This document shows, in pieces, positions 53,514-61,735 of a DNA stretch of 64,000 nt. Numbering within the stretch: position 1 is the first letter of the stretch; the number at the start of each line of letters is the position of its first letter. This DNA comes from Helicobacter_F equorum (GTDB lineage Bacteria > Campylobacterota > Campylobacteria > Campylobacterales > Helicobacteraceae): contig NZ_JBHRZM010000005.1 of NCBI RefSeq assembly GCF_042649585.1, positions 1-64,000 on the forward strand, in the 5' to 3' direction. The notes beneath the pieces were generated by a model. The model had not been told where the DNA came from, searched no databases, and saw only the letters and a program-made list of their open reading frames with translations. The position numbers and the translations under genes were made by a program.

Positions 53514-53846
53514 TTAGGCATTAGCACCTTCTTCTTCTTGATCAGATTCTATACTTTTCAAAAACGCACGAATCTTTGCCACCTCGCGTTCCCTTTTGTC
53601 AAACTCTAAGCGATAGTATTCTAAGTTTTGTTCTAACTTGTCTTTTTTAACACTTGATCTACTAAAATCCAAAAACCAAAAATACAACGCGATAGATGCG
53701 GCAATGATGAGATAGATTCCAATGGTAGTGATGATTGTCCAAATTACTATAAATGACGGATCTTCAAACTTTACAATAGAAAAAGCAAGTCCTATGAAAA
53801 ATCCCGAAACAATGCCAAAACTCATATAATTATCTGGCTTCATCAC
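53514..53846 (-). CDS. Two-span membrane protein in flagellar operon, unknown
   Basis: I do not know its function. The 110-residue protein has two membrane helices (about 8-26 and 33-57) and then a charged coiled-coil-like tail (KKDKLEQNLEYYRLEFDKRE) that should face the cytoplasm. It sits between flhG and fliA, 7 bases after flhG, and an equivalent gene occupies this place in H. pylori (HP1033), which argues for a conserved flagellar or polar role. Confidence 0.78.
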   Translation of the reverse strand: MMKPDNYMSFGIVSGFFIGLAFSIVKFEDPSFIVIWTIITTIGIYLIIAASIALYFWFLDFSRSSVKKDKLEQNLEYYRLEFDKREREVAKIRAFLKSIESDQEEEGANA

Positions 53847-53853
53847 TCCCTAC

Positions 53854-54741
53854 CTACAAATACCCCAACATTCTTTTGAAAAAAGAGCCTAATGCGCTTT
53901 GAGATTGTAAAAGCATATTTTGTTCCACAGAAAAGAGTTTCGATTCTAAAGCAAAAATCTGTTTTAGAATCTCATCAAGTTGAATCTTCGCCGACGAAAG
54001 AGGTTGGGCTTTGTAAAATAATTCCCTAGCTCGTGTGGCCTGAGAGATAACATTGCTTTGTGCCAAAAACCCCAAATAATGCAAGTGCAATGAGGGAATC
54101 TTTTCAAATGCCACATTCCGTATGCGTTCATACACTACCTTTGCTTCCTTAGCATTTTGTGCCATATTGATAATAAGCGCGATGTCATTTTTACTTTTGG
54201 CATTAAGCTTGATAGTGGCATATGCATCAGTAAGAGCAGAGGGATCGCGCATAGTTACCACAATTAGCATATCACTAGCATCTAAAAATTGCTGTGTTAC
54301 ACCGCCTATCCCAGCACCTGTATCAATAATCATATATTCTACAGAATCTAAGATATTACTTTCTTCCAAAAAGCGTTCTAAAACACCGGTATTTATGTAT
54401 TTTAAAATTTCATCACCACTATCACCGGGAATAAGATATAATCCATTTTCAATCGTATGCACCACCTCATTAAATGAGACTTCCCCACGCAATGCATGTA
54501 AGATATTGTAGGGTGTTTTTACTCCAAAGATCAAATCAAGATTTGCTAAGCCTATGTCGGCATCAAAAATGGCAACTTTTTTGCCACTCTTCCATAATGC
54601 ATATGCAAGATTGGCGCTTATGCTAGATTTTCCTACACCACCCTTACCACTAGTAACTGCAATAAAGCGTGTCGTGCTGTATTGCACCTTGGAATGCGAT
54701 CGGACAAGATCTTGGAGGGCGCTAGCTTGATGAGTAGGCAT
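53854..54741 (-). CDS. flhG: MinD-like ATPase FlhG (YlxH/FleN)
   Basis: FlhG controls flagellar number and in Helicobacter also division, by acting on FlhF. The 295-residue protein has the deviant Walker A VTSGKGGVGKSSISANLAYA, the switch FDADIGLANLDLIFGV and the P-loop partner DTGAGIGGVTQQFLDASD, where MinD has DxPAG. The C-terminal amphipathic helix could bind membrane (LGSFFKRMLGYL). The N-terminal DQA-like FlhF-activating segment is present as HQASALQDLVRS. It follows flhF by 8 bases. Confidence 0.93.
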   Translation of the reverse strand: MPTHQASALQDLVRSHSKVQYSTTRFIAVTSGKGGVGKSSISANLAYALWKSGKKVAIFDADIGLANLDLIFGVKTPYNILHALRGEVSFNEVVHTIENGLYLIPGDSGDEILKYINTGVLERFLEESNILDSVEYMIIDTGAGIGGVTQQFLDASDMLIVVTMRDPSALTDAYATIKLNAKSKNDIALIINMAQNAKEAKVVYERIRNVAFEKIPSLHLHYLGFLAQSNVISQATRARELFYKAQPLSSAKIQLDEILKQIFALESKLFSVEQNMLLQSQSALGSFFKRMLGYL

Positions 54742-54749
54742 ACCAAATC

Positions 54750-56189
54750 CTAAAAGTTCTGTTTTTCTTGAGGTTTTCTAAAACCCTCTAATAAACAATC
54801 CACAAGATAATCGTTTGTTGCCACAAGTAAATCATTTGGCACACTTTGCCCTATGGAGAGATAACTTACAGGTTTTTTGGTCTCATAAATAAGCGAAAAC
54901 ATATTGCCAAAATTTCTACTCTCATCAAGTTTGCTAAAAATCAAAGTATCAAGCTCTAAACTTCCGCTAAATGCATTGTATGTATCACGCAAATCCTCAT
55001 ATTTGGCATTAAGCGCAAGGACAAGAGAGACATCGATTTTATAGTCATTGTTGATATAGTTTTTTAACGTTTCAAGCTTTTGCTTGTCGTGTTGGGAATG
55101 TCCGGCAGTATCGATAAGAATATAATCACAATGCCTTAGTGAATCTATAGCTTTGCCAAACTCATCTGGCTCTACCACCGTGTCAATACTTAGGCGCATC
55201 ATACGCGCATATGCCATCAGCTGATCAACTGCGGCGAGTCGATATGTATCAAGTGTGATAATGCCCACCTTATGTCGCTTTTCCATCATCAAGGAATACC
55301 GCGCTGCAAGTTTAGCTAATGTCGTAGTTTTACCCACGCCTGTAGGACCAACAAACATCATAATGCGTTTTTGTCCTACCTGTAGATTCTCGCTACGACA
55401 ATAAATCATCTTACGCAATACTTCACGAAAATATCGCTTAATTGTCGTGGAATTCTCTCGCATTCTTAGAGGCATTAATTCAATACTTAGGCGCATAATC
55501 ATATCCAAATGCTCTTTATTCATGCCACTACCCTTAGCGATTCTATAAATCTCTGCAAACTCTTGAGGTATTTGTAGCCCTTCTGGTGCGCGCTCTTCCC
55601 AAAACATATTTTGGATAATTTTCATCTTGTCATTAATCTTATCAAGCTCTTGGCGAATCTCTTTAAGCTCACTGCGTTCAAGCTGGGCTTGATTAATGCG
55701 AACGCGTTGCATATCTTCAATTTTAGAATCTACATCTTTTGATGTGGGTGTTTGGGCGACATCCTTATAAGGATTAGCATTTGTAAGATTGCTAACAACT
55801 TTTTTGGGTGTCTGTGGTGGAGTGCTTGGGAGCTTTGTAGGGACATTGGCAATCTCTGAAATCTCGCGCACCGCATCACTTAATTGCAAACTCACCTCAT
55901 CAAGCCCCTTATCTTTTTCCTCACGCTTTTTGGCAAGTTGTCTTTGCGCAATTTCCTCTAGTCTTTGTTGCACACTATTTTGCACGATATTTTGTGAATC
56001 TGTTGTGTTTTGAGTGGTTATATCCTCATCAATCATCACCGTCATTTCATACAAACCTGCTTGATTGAACGTTTTTTTGCGCACTTCTTTTGTCTCGACG
56101 ACTTGAGCATCTTCTCCAAAACTATCTCGCGCCTTTTTCATCGCTTCTGCAGGAGTTTCTCCCATAAAAGTATGCAGTTTTTTTGCCAT
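54750..56189 (-). CDS. flhF: SRP-type GTPase FlhF
   Basis: FlhF places the flagellum at the pole. The 479-residue protein has a basic/acidic N-terminal B domain (about 1-180), then the N and G domains. Motifs are VGPTGVGKTTTLAKLAAR (G1), LDTYRLAAVDQL, LIDTAGHSQHDKQK (G3) and IFSKLDESRNFGN (G4), all as in FlhF. The G4 TKLD is SKLD here. It is followed by flhG and preceded by folK at 9 bases, so folK lies first in this operon. Confidence 0.95.
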   Translation of the reverse strand: MAKKLHTFMGETPAEAMKKARDSFGEDAQVVETKEVRKKTFNQAGLYEMTVMIDEDITTQNTTDSQNIVQNSVQQRLEEIAQRQLAKKREEKDKGLDEVSLQLSDAVREISEIANVPTKLPSTPPQTPKKVVSNLTNANPYKDVAQTPTSKDVDSKIEDMQRVRINQAQLERSELKEIRQELDKINDKMKIIQNMFWEERAPEGLQIPQEFAEIYRIAKGSGMNKEHLDMIMRLSIELMPLRMRENSTTIKRYFREVLRKMIYCRSENLQVGQKRIMMFVGPTGVGKTTTLAKLAARYSLMMEKRHKVGIITLDTYRLAAVDQLMAYARMMRLSIDTVVEPDEFGKAIDSLRHCDYILIDTAGHSQHDKQKLETLKNYINNDYKIDVSLVLALNAKYEDLRDTYNAFSGSLELDTLIFSKLDESRNFGNMFSLIYETKKPVSYLSIGQSVPNDLLVATNDYLVDCLLEGFRKPQEKQNF

Positions 56190-56198
56190 AACACCCCT

Positions 56199-56681
56199 TT
56201 AGTGAAACTTCATAAAACTCATCGGTATACACACACTCTCTCGGTTTTGCCAATGTGGATGCGGGATTGTAAGATAACCTCGCTTTAAAATCAATGTGTT
56301 AAAAAAAATTATGTCAATATCCATGATTCTTGGTGCATTTTTAAATGCGCGTTTTCTAGGGCGACCAAAGCGTCTTTCTAGGTAAAAGACTAGAGCATAC
56401 AATTCTGTGAGAGTATATGCTACGTGCAAAAAAAGCGTGGCATTTATAAACGATGGTTGATGAATAAACCCAAAGGCTGGATTTTGTAAAAGTGGGCTAG
56501 ATTCTATATGTGAGATATTGGGGTTTGCATGTAGCACTCTTATAAGATCTCTAAAGGCTCTAAGGGTTTGGGGCTGATTACCACCTATGCCCAAAAGCAC
56601 TGCATTATGTCTGTTAGAATCTCGATGTGTTTTACTAAACATTTTTGGATACTGCCTATTCGCGCTTAGTGTGAGATTCAA
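56199..56681 (-). CDS. folK: 2-Amino-4-hydroxy-6-hydroxymethyldihydropteridine pyrophosphokinase
   Basis: FolK transfers pyrophosphate from ATP to the pterin in folate synthesis. The protein shows LLGIGGNQPQTLRAFRDLI, SSPLLQNPAFG, the KRAFKNAPRIMDIDIIFFNT signature with the two metal aspartates, and IPHPHWQNRESV. No ATG fits well. AAAAGG stands 6 bases before a TTG at 56681, which I prefer; the open frame extends to a TTG at 56720 and an internal ATG is at 56642. It heads the flhF operon and is divergent from the Dsb-type gene. Confidence 0.85.
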   Translation of the reverse strand: MNLTLSANRQYPKMFSKTHRDSNRHNAVLLGIGGNQPQTLRAFRDLIRVLHANPNISHIESSPLLQNPAFGFIHQPSFINATLFLHVAYTLTELYALVFYLERRFGRPRKRAFKNAPRIMDIDIIFFNTLILKRGYLTIPHPHWQNRESVCIPMSFMKFH

Positions 56682-56715
56682 GCCAAACCTTTTGTGATTA
56701 TTTATAAAAAGCAAA

Positions 56716-56721
56716 TACAAT
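56716..56721 (+). promoter_or_regulatory. Possible -10 box of the Dsb-type gene
   Basis: TACAAT lies 33 bases before the ATG at 56755, within the short divergent spacer after folK. A second candidate, TATAAG, overlaps it closely; neither has a clear -35. Confidence 0.35.
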
Positions 56722-56754
56722 TATAAGGTAATTTTTTTTAAACAAGGATAGATC

Positions 56755-57489
56755 ATGAAAGCTTTTTTTTTACTCTTTGTATGCCTAAGCATAGCCACAA
56801 GTGCAAGCTTTGAAAACAAGCTCACCGCACTTATTAAACAACGCACCTCCCAAGATGTCAAAGTCCTAAGTGTGCAAAACCTCAAAAGCTCTGAATCTCT
56901 AAAGCTTATTATCATGCAAACAGGCGACCTTAAAGTCCCATTATTTGCGACAAGCGATGCAAGTTTGATCTTTGGTGCAACAAATGTCTTTTTTTCTCAA
57001 GATCTCACAGATTCTGCTGATGTTGCAAACTTTATCAAACAAGCACAAGGCAGTAGCCAAAAAGTCGATAACAAAGAAATAGCAAAACTTTTCCAAACAC
57101 TTAAGCCCCACGAGATGATTTCCCTAGAATCTACTAAACAATCCTCAAAAATTACCTACATAATAGCAGATCCAAACTGCCCATCATGCCAAAAAGAAAT
57201 CCAAAATCTCCAAAAATATCTCAAAGAAAGCAATGTATATATTGTGCTTGTGGGATTCTTAGGTAAAGATTCTGCACTCAAATCCTCTATGTTGCGCCAA
57301 CGCTTAGCAGAACAGCCCAATACACAAGCAAAGGTCGCCTTACTTCAAGAAGTCTTTAGACACGGATATGAATTACCCAAAAAATACGCAAATGATGATT
57401 TTAGCGACATTATGTCATTAAGTGAGCGTGTAAGTGCAGCAGGTATAAATTCTGTGCCTTATATTTACGAAAAACGCCAAGAACCTTAA
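56755..57489 (+). CDS. Periplasmic DsbC/DsbG-like thioredoxin-fold protein
   Basis: The 244-residue precursor has a signal peptide (FFLLFVCLSIATSAS) and an N-terminal domain of about 120 residues (FENKLTALIKQRTSQDVKVL region) that resembles the DsbC/G dimerisation part. The thioredoxin fold follows with the CPSC active site (ADPNCPSCQKEIQ) and the cis-Pro loop INSVPYIY. Such proteins isomerise or reduce disulfides in the periplasm. The CPSC dipeptide differs from CGYC of DsbC and CPHC of DsbA. AAGGAT precedes the ATG. Partner and precise role are unknown. Confidence 0.85.
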   Translation: MKAFFLLFVCLSIATSASFENKLTALIKQRTSQDVKVLSVQNLKSSESLKLIIMQTGDLKVPLFATSDASLIFGATNVFFSQDLTDSADVANFIKQAQGSSQKVDNKEIAKLFQTLKPHEMISLESTKQSSKITYIIADPNCPSCQKEIQNLQKYLKESNVYIVLVGFLGKDSALKSSMLRQRLAEQPNTQAKVALLQEVFRHGYELPKKYANDDFSDIMSLSERVSAAGINSVPYIYEKRQEP

Positions 57490-57544
57490 AGCCTTTTTTA
57501 CCTTATACACGCTACAATTATGAGAAAGAATGAAGGAGAGCACT

Positions 57545-58096
57545 ATGCGATTAAAAGCCCAACACGCACCATATATAGCAAACAAAATCGGTTTAGATTT
57601 GGTGAATGCGAATTTTATAACACTCGAGGGCTCATTAGAATCGCTTAGTGCAATTGCTCTACAAGTCTTGCAAGAAAACATTCAAGCTGAACGCGCTATC
57701 GATGAAAAAGTGCGGGAGTTACTCGAAGAATACACAGATGAGATAGAAGTGTATCGAATGGATGAAGGCGATATGTTTAGAATGTTTAAACGCCAAATCG
57801 CACAAGATGAAAACTTCTCTCTTAGATGGGAAGAACGTTGCAGCGATCTCTCACACCACATTCTCACAAAACTTCTCAAAGAAGATGTGATTACATTTAA
57901 AGTATCTGATATCATCATCAAAAACATTATTCATAAATCTATCAACGAATATTCCAAAATCTATGAAAAAAGTGAAGAGGAAGTCCTCAAAAAACTTGAA
58001 AAATACAAAAAGAAGCTTGTATATGGAAGTGAAGAATATGAGATTGTCTTTGCTAAGTTGTATGAAGAAGAATTACGCAAAAGAGGGCTTGCCTAA
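57545..58096 (+). CDS. DUF507 family protein
   Basis: The 183-residue protein is a DUF507 member of unknown function, conserved in Campylobacterota. It has a two-half architecture: RLKAQHAPYIANKIGLDLVN with ERAIDEKVRELLEEYTDEIE, repeated in a variant as SINEYSKIYEKSEEEVLKKL. An upstream ATG at 57530 is part of the open frame, but AAGGAG directly precedes the ATG at 57545, so the later start is chosen. Its stop overlaps the carA start (TAATG), the same arrangement as in H. pylori before carA. Confidence 0.88.
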   Translation: MRLKAQHAPYIANKIGLDLVNANFITLEGSLESLSAIALQVLQENIQAERAIDEKVRELLEEYTDEIEVYRMDEGDMFRMFKRQIAQDENFSLRWEERCSDLSHHILTKLLKEDVITFKVSDIIIKNIIHKSINEYSKIYEKSEEEVLKKLEKYKKKLVYGSEEYEIVFAKLYEEELRKRGLA

Positions 58097-59253
58097 TGCT
58101 CGATACATCACCGCATCACGATCTTAAACCAATCTCTTTATGTTTTGAAAATGGCGTCTTTTTGCAAGCCAAAAGTTTTGGTGCAGAGGGTAGCGCAGTA
58201 GGCGAAGTAGTCTTTAATACCTCATTAAGTGGCTATGAAGAAATTATCACTGATCCAAGCTATGCAGGGCAGTTTATCACATTTAGTATGCCAGAAATTG
58301 GCATAGTGGGCGTGAATCCTCAAGATGAGGAATCTACCAAAACATTTTGCAAAGGCGTGATAGTCGCAAATTATAATGAATTTTACTCAAACTTCCGTGC
58401 TACGCAGTCTTTGGGAGATTTTCTCAAGGCTCAAAATATCATTGGAATCTGTGGTATTGACACACGCGCACTGATTAAAATGCTAACCAAACAAGGTTCA
58501 ATGATGATGGTAGCTAGCACACATATCCACGATGCACAATCTTTAGCCACACAACTAGCCTCTGCACCACATATTCAAGACATTAACTACATCAAACAAG
58601 TTTCCACACCCACGCCATACACACACCAAGATTCTGTATTTAGCTTTGAAAGCTTGAGTTATGCTAAACCGCAATGGCATAAAAAAATCCTTGCCATAGA
58701 CTTTGGTATAAAGCGTAATATCCTTAATGAATTAAGCGCAGCAGGGCTAGAGGTGGAAGTGATACCTTATACTTTTAGTGCCGATGAAGTATTAGAGAGA
58801 TTTAAGCGTAAAGAAATAGGTGGCGTATTCCTCTCTAATGGACCAGGAGATCCTCTTGTGCTTAAAGATGAAATTGCACAAATACAAAAACTTACTAATG
58901 CAAATATTCCCATTTTTGGCATTTGTCTAGGGCATCAGCTTTTAGCTATCGCGCATGGCTTTGAAACGTTTAAATTAAAGTTTGGACACCATGGGGGTAA
59001 TCACCCAGTCAAAAACCTCATCACGCAAGAAGTTGAAATCACTGCACAAAATCACAACTATTCTGTCCCAGATTCTATAGAATCTATTGCGCAAGTTACA
59101 CACAGAAACCTTTTTGATGGAACGATTGAGGGACTTAGATACCACAATAAACCTATTTTCTCTGTCCAACACCACCCAGAAGCAAGTCCTGGACCAAAAG
59201 AAGCACGTAAGCTCTTTGCTGAATTTGCTAATATAGTACATGAAAGCTTGTAA
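58096..59253 (+). CDS. carA: Carbamoyl-phosphate synthase small subunit
   Basis: CarA hydrolyses glutamine and passes ammonia to CarB for carbamoyl phosphate, feeding arginine and pyrimidine synthesis. The 385-residue protein has the N-terminal domain (GEVVFNTSLSGYEEIITDPS, CGIDTRALIKML) and the class I amidotransferase domain with nucleophile Cys in FGICLGHQLLAIAHG and His/Glu in SVQHHPEASPGP. It starts by overlap with the DUF507 stop. No carB follows; the next gene is on the opposite strand. Family assignment is certain. Confidence 0.97.
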   Translation: MLDTSPHHDLKPISLCFENGVFLQAKSFGAEGSAVGEVVFNTSLSGYEEIITDPSYAGQFITFSMPEIGIVGVNPQDEESTKTFCKGVIVANYNEFYSNFRATQSLGDFLKAQNIIGICGIDTRALIKMLTKQGSMMMVASTHIHDAQSLATQLASAPHIQDINYIKQVSTPTPYTHQDSVFSFESLSYAKPQWHKKILAIDFGIKRNILNELSAAGLEVEVIPYTFSADEVLERFKRKEIGGVFLSNGPGDPLVLKDEIAQIQKLTNANIPIFGICLGHQLLAIAHGFETFKLKFGHHGGNHPVKNLITQEVEITAQNHNYSVPDSIESIAQVTHRNLFDGTIEGLRYHNKPIFSVQHHPEASPGPKEARKLFAEFANIVHESL

Positions 59254-59295
59254 GGTTTTCCATTTATATACATTAGAGATTGATGAAATGTAACT

Positions 59296-60639
59296 TCATT
59301 TTGAGACTTCTTTGGATTCTTTAAGAATAGTTTTTTGTGTCAAATTTAACTCTAGGGAATTATTCCTCTTGCCCAAATACAAGCCCAATAATCCCCACAC
59401 AAAAGAAAACAATGCCCCTGCCAACAAGCTTATGTGTACGCTTATTTGAGTCAAAATCCCTTCTAATTGTGCAGAAAGTGCATCACCACCACGATACACA
59501 ACCGTATCGAGGAAAATTTTGACCTTATATTTGACGTTAGAATCAAAAGGTACAAAAAGCATTTCTCTACCTGGCTTCACCAAAGCATATTCACCAATAC
59601 GTCTAATACTCATAACAATCACCAAAGGTAAAAAAGCAGGATGCACAAAAATAAGCCAAATAAAACCAAAGCTAACGATAAATCCTAGGACAGAAAGCAG
59701 AAATTTTATACCAAAATATTGCGTAATTTTCGCTGTCAAAAAAACTTGGATAATAAAACTAGCAATTTGTACAATCAGGTCAATATAAGCGAACGCTTGT
59801 ATCCTTTCCTCTCTTGTACTAAAGAGTTCTTTAACAATTCTAGCTTGTTCCATATATAAAAAAGTACTAACACTACTTAACAATACGATAAAAGCCACAA
59901 AGGCTAAAAGATAGGGTGATTTTACAATAAGCCCAAATGCCTCAAAAGGATTCTTAGCTCCAACAGGCTTAGAAAAATTTTTAGCAAAATCCTCTTGTTG
60001 AGTTTGGGGTAATAGATGCCTCGCTTCTTTGATGAGTAAAGATTTTAGCCCCAAAACTATAGATAAGAAGATAATAGAAAGACAAATATAGTGATTTTGA
60101 CCCACAAAATTGATACCTACGCTCACTAAAAAAGCTCCACCGATACTACCTAAAGATGCACCAGCAGAGATAATTCCAAAAAGTCTATGACTAGAATCTT
60201 TTGTAAAAATATCAGTTAGCAAGCTCCAAGCACTTGAAATAACAAACATATTAAAAATAGAAACCCAAACATAAAAAATCCTACACAGCCAAACAAAACT
60301 TTGAGTATGAGGAGAAATATAAAACAAAGCAACATAAAACAAAACTAAATGAATAATAAAAAAGCCATAGATAACAACTAAATAATACTTTTTGGGTATC
60401 TTAGCGCTTAAAAACATGGCTAAAACAGAACTTAAAATGGTAGCAACCAAAGTTCCCAAAAATAACCATTTGAGTGAATCTTCTCCCCCCTCTAAGCCCA
60501 AAGAGTCTCTAATGGGACGCAATATGGCATAACTAGCAAAAACTAGAAAAATAAATAGGGTGCTATAAATTAAAAGCTTAAATTCTTCTTTTCTAATACT
60601 TAAAAGCTTAGATATATACTGATTTTTAAGCATCGACAT
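59296..60639 (-). CDS. Tlc/Npt-type ATP:ADP or nucleotide transporter
   Basis: The 447-residue protein has about twelve membrane helices and the family features of the nucleotide exchange transporters (Tlc, Npt1/Npt2): ASYAILRPIRDSLGLEGGED near the N terminus, RIFYVWVSIFNMFVISSAWSL, FGIISAGASLGSIGGAFLVS and ALVKPGREMLFVPFDSNVKYKVK followed by DTVVYRGGDALSAQLEG. KPGREMLF and YRGGD are highly characteristic. It follows kapA on the same strand behind a hairpin. Best-known members serve obligate intracellular parasites. Substrate is unproved here. Confidence 0.85.
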   Translation of the reverse strand: MSMLKNQYISKLLSIRKEEFKLLIYSTLFIFLVFASYAILRPIRDSLGLEGGEDSLKWLFLGTLVATILSSVLAMFLSAKIPKKYYLVVIYGFFIIHLVLFYVALFYISPHTQSFVWLCRIFYVWVSIFNMFVISSAWSLLTDIFTKDSSHRLFGIISAGASLGSIGGAFLVSVGINFVGQNHYICLSIIFLSIVLGLKSLLIKEARHLLPQTQQEDFAKNFSKPVGAKNPFEAFGLIVKSPYLLAFVAFIVLLSSVSTFLYMEQARIVKELFSTREERIQAFAYIDLIVQIASFIIQVFLTAKITQYFGIKFLLSVLGFIVSFGFIWLIFVHPAFLPLVIVMSIRRIGEYALVKPGREMLFVPFDSNVKYKVKIFLDTVVYRGGDALSAQLEGILTQISVHISLLAGALFSFVWGLLGLYLGKRNNSLELNLTQKTILKESKEVSK

Positions 60640-60650
60640 TCTTTGAAAGA

Positions 60651-60674
60651 ATACTAGGATATTAGTCCTAGTAT
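60651..60674 (-). terminator. Terminator or attenuator after kapA
   Basis: ATACTAGGA pairs with TCCTAGTAT over 9 bp with a 6-base loop, between the kapA stop and the nucleotide transporter start. The tail on the minus strand is only TCTTTC, so some read-through is likely. Confidence 0.6.
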
Positions 60675-60678
60675 AAGT

Positions 60679-61692
60679 TTAAACTAACGCTTCTGTTGTT
60701 TGAAAGTGAGACATGTCATAGCTACTTAGCTTGGTGCCATCAATTTCTCCATAGGCTTCTTGCAAGGTGCTTAATAAAATCCTCGAGTTGTCTAAAGTCA
60801 CATCACGTGAAAAACTTAATAATGCCCAGTTATTATCCCATTGATCGAAAGCTACTTCCATAATTCGATTGAGGGGTTGATTTTGATGAAACAGATCGAT
60901 AGCTAAAATAACATCATTAGGCACCCAATTTTTATCAATTTTCACGGCACTTCGTGTGTAGGTTTGTGGTGTACTTATAGGGTGTGTTTTTTCTCCATAA
61001 CGACTTGCATCAAGTTTTAGTCCAAAAGCCTCTGTGGCAGGGATTCCAACAGATCTACACATAGCTACAAAAACAGAAGAGGCGCTGATATCTTCACCCC
61101 TCATAATCTCTTGTCCGTTGTTCTGCCTAATACTACGAATACCCTTTACACTTTCAGCATCATTAAAGGGGATGTGACTAACCACCCATTCAAAAATTTT
61201 ACGTGCTTTATTAGAATCTGTATCTTTAAGAGATACCAAGGACTGGGCTATATCAGCTATAACACCATCTGTACGTATATATCTATCATTCGCAACACTA
61301 TAGTCAAAATCTGGCACTGAAAGAGTATTTTTAGTCAAATAAGTGGCAAGATCGAAGCTAATTTTTAAATTCTTTTGTCCTGCACTGTCATCATCCCAAG
61401 TTGCATGAAGCATAGGTGTTTGCTGGTGACGTTCAAGAGTATATCGACTAAAATTTCCTGTTACATTAAGGTTATAGGGATTCTGAAAGGTATGAGGCAT
61501 AGCTAACGGGGACCATAGGCTAATAACCTTAGCTGTATCAAATTGCATATTATGCTCAAAAGATAAACTAAAAGTTCTTGTTGCTAGTGTATTTTGTTTT
61601 GCCTCTACAAAATAACCACTCATCACGGCCAATCCCGCACCTACACCAACTCCCTTTAAAAAATTCCTTCTTGAAACAGATGTTTTATTCAT
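60679..61692 (-). CDS. kapA: KatA-associated Tat-exported transglutaminase-like protein
   Basis: KapA is reported with catalase in H. pylori (HP0874), where it aids peroxide resistance and possibly periplasmic catalase. The 337-residue protein starts with a twin-arginine signal (VSRRNFLKGVGVGAGLAVMS), so folded export is likely. The C-terminal half has a transglutaminase-like core (IFEWVVSHIPFND, SVFVAMCRSVGIPATEAFGL). The catalytic Cys usually found in the GxC position and the later His are not visible, so enzyme activity is doubtful. AAAGGA precedes the ATG. It lies 43 bases downstream of katA, as in H. pylori. Confidence 0.8.
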   Translation of the reverse strand: MNKTSVSRRNFLKGVGVGAGLAVMSGYFVEAKQNTLATRTFSLSFEHNMQFDTAKVISLWSPLAMPHTFQNPYNLNVTGNFSRYTLERHQQTPMLHATWDDDSAGQKNLKISFDLATYLTKNTLSVPDFDYSVANDRYIRTDGVIADIAQSLVSLKDTDSNKARKIFEWVVSHIPFNDAESVKGIRSIRQNNGQEIMRGEDISASSVFVAMCRSVGIPATEAFGLKLDASRYGEKTHPISTPQTYTRSAVKIDKNWVPNDVILAIDLFHQNQPLNRIMEVAFDQWDNNWALLSFSRDVTLDNSRILLSTLQEAYGEIDGTKLSSYDMSHFQTTEALV

Positions 61693-61708
61693 AGATGTCC
61701 TTTAATAG

Positions 61709-61730
61709 GATACCTGCTTACACAGGTATC
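61709..61730 (-). terminator. Hairpin between katA and kapA
   Basis: GATACCTG pairs with CAGGTATC over 8 bp with loop CTTACA, directly after the katA stop. There is no T-run on the minus strand, so it may stabilise katA mRNA or lower kapA expression rather than fully terminate. Confidence 0.5.
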
Positions 61731-61735
61731 AAAAT

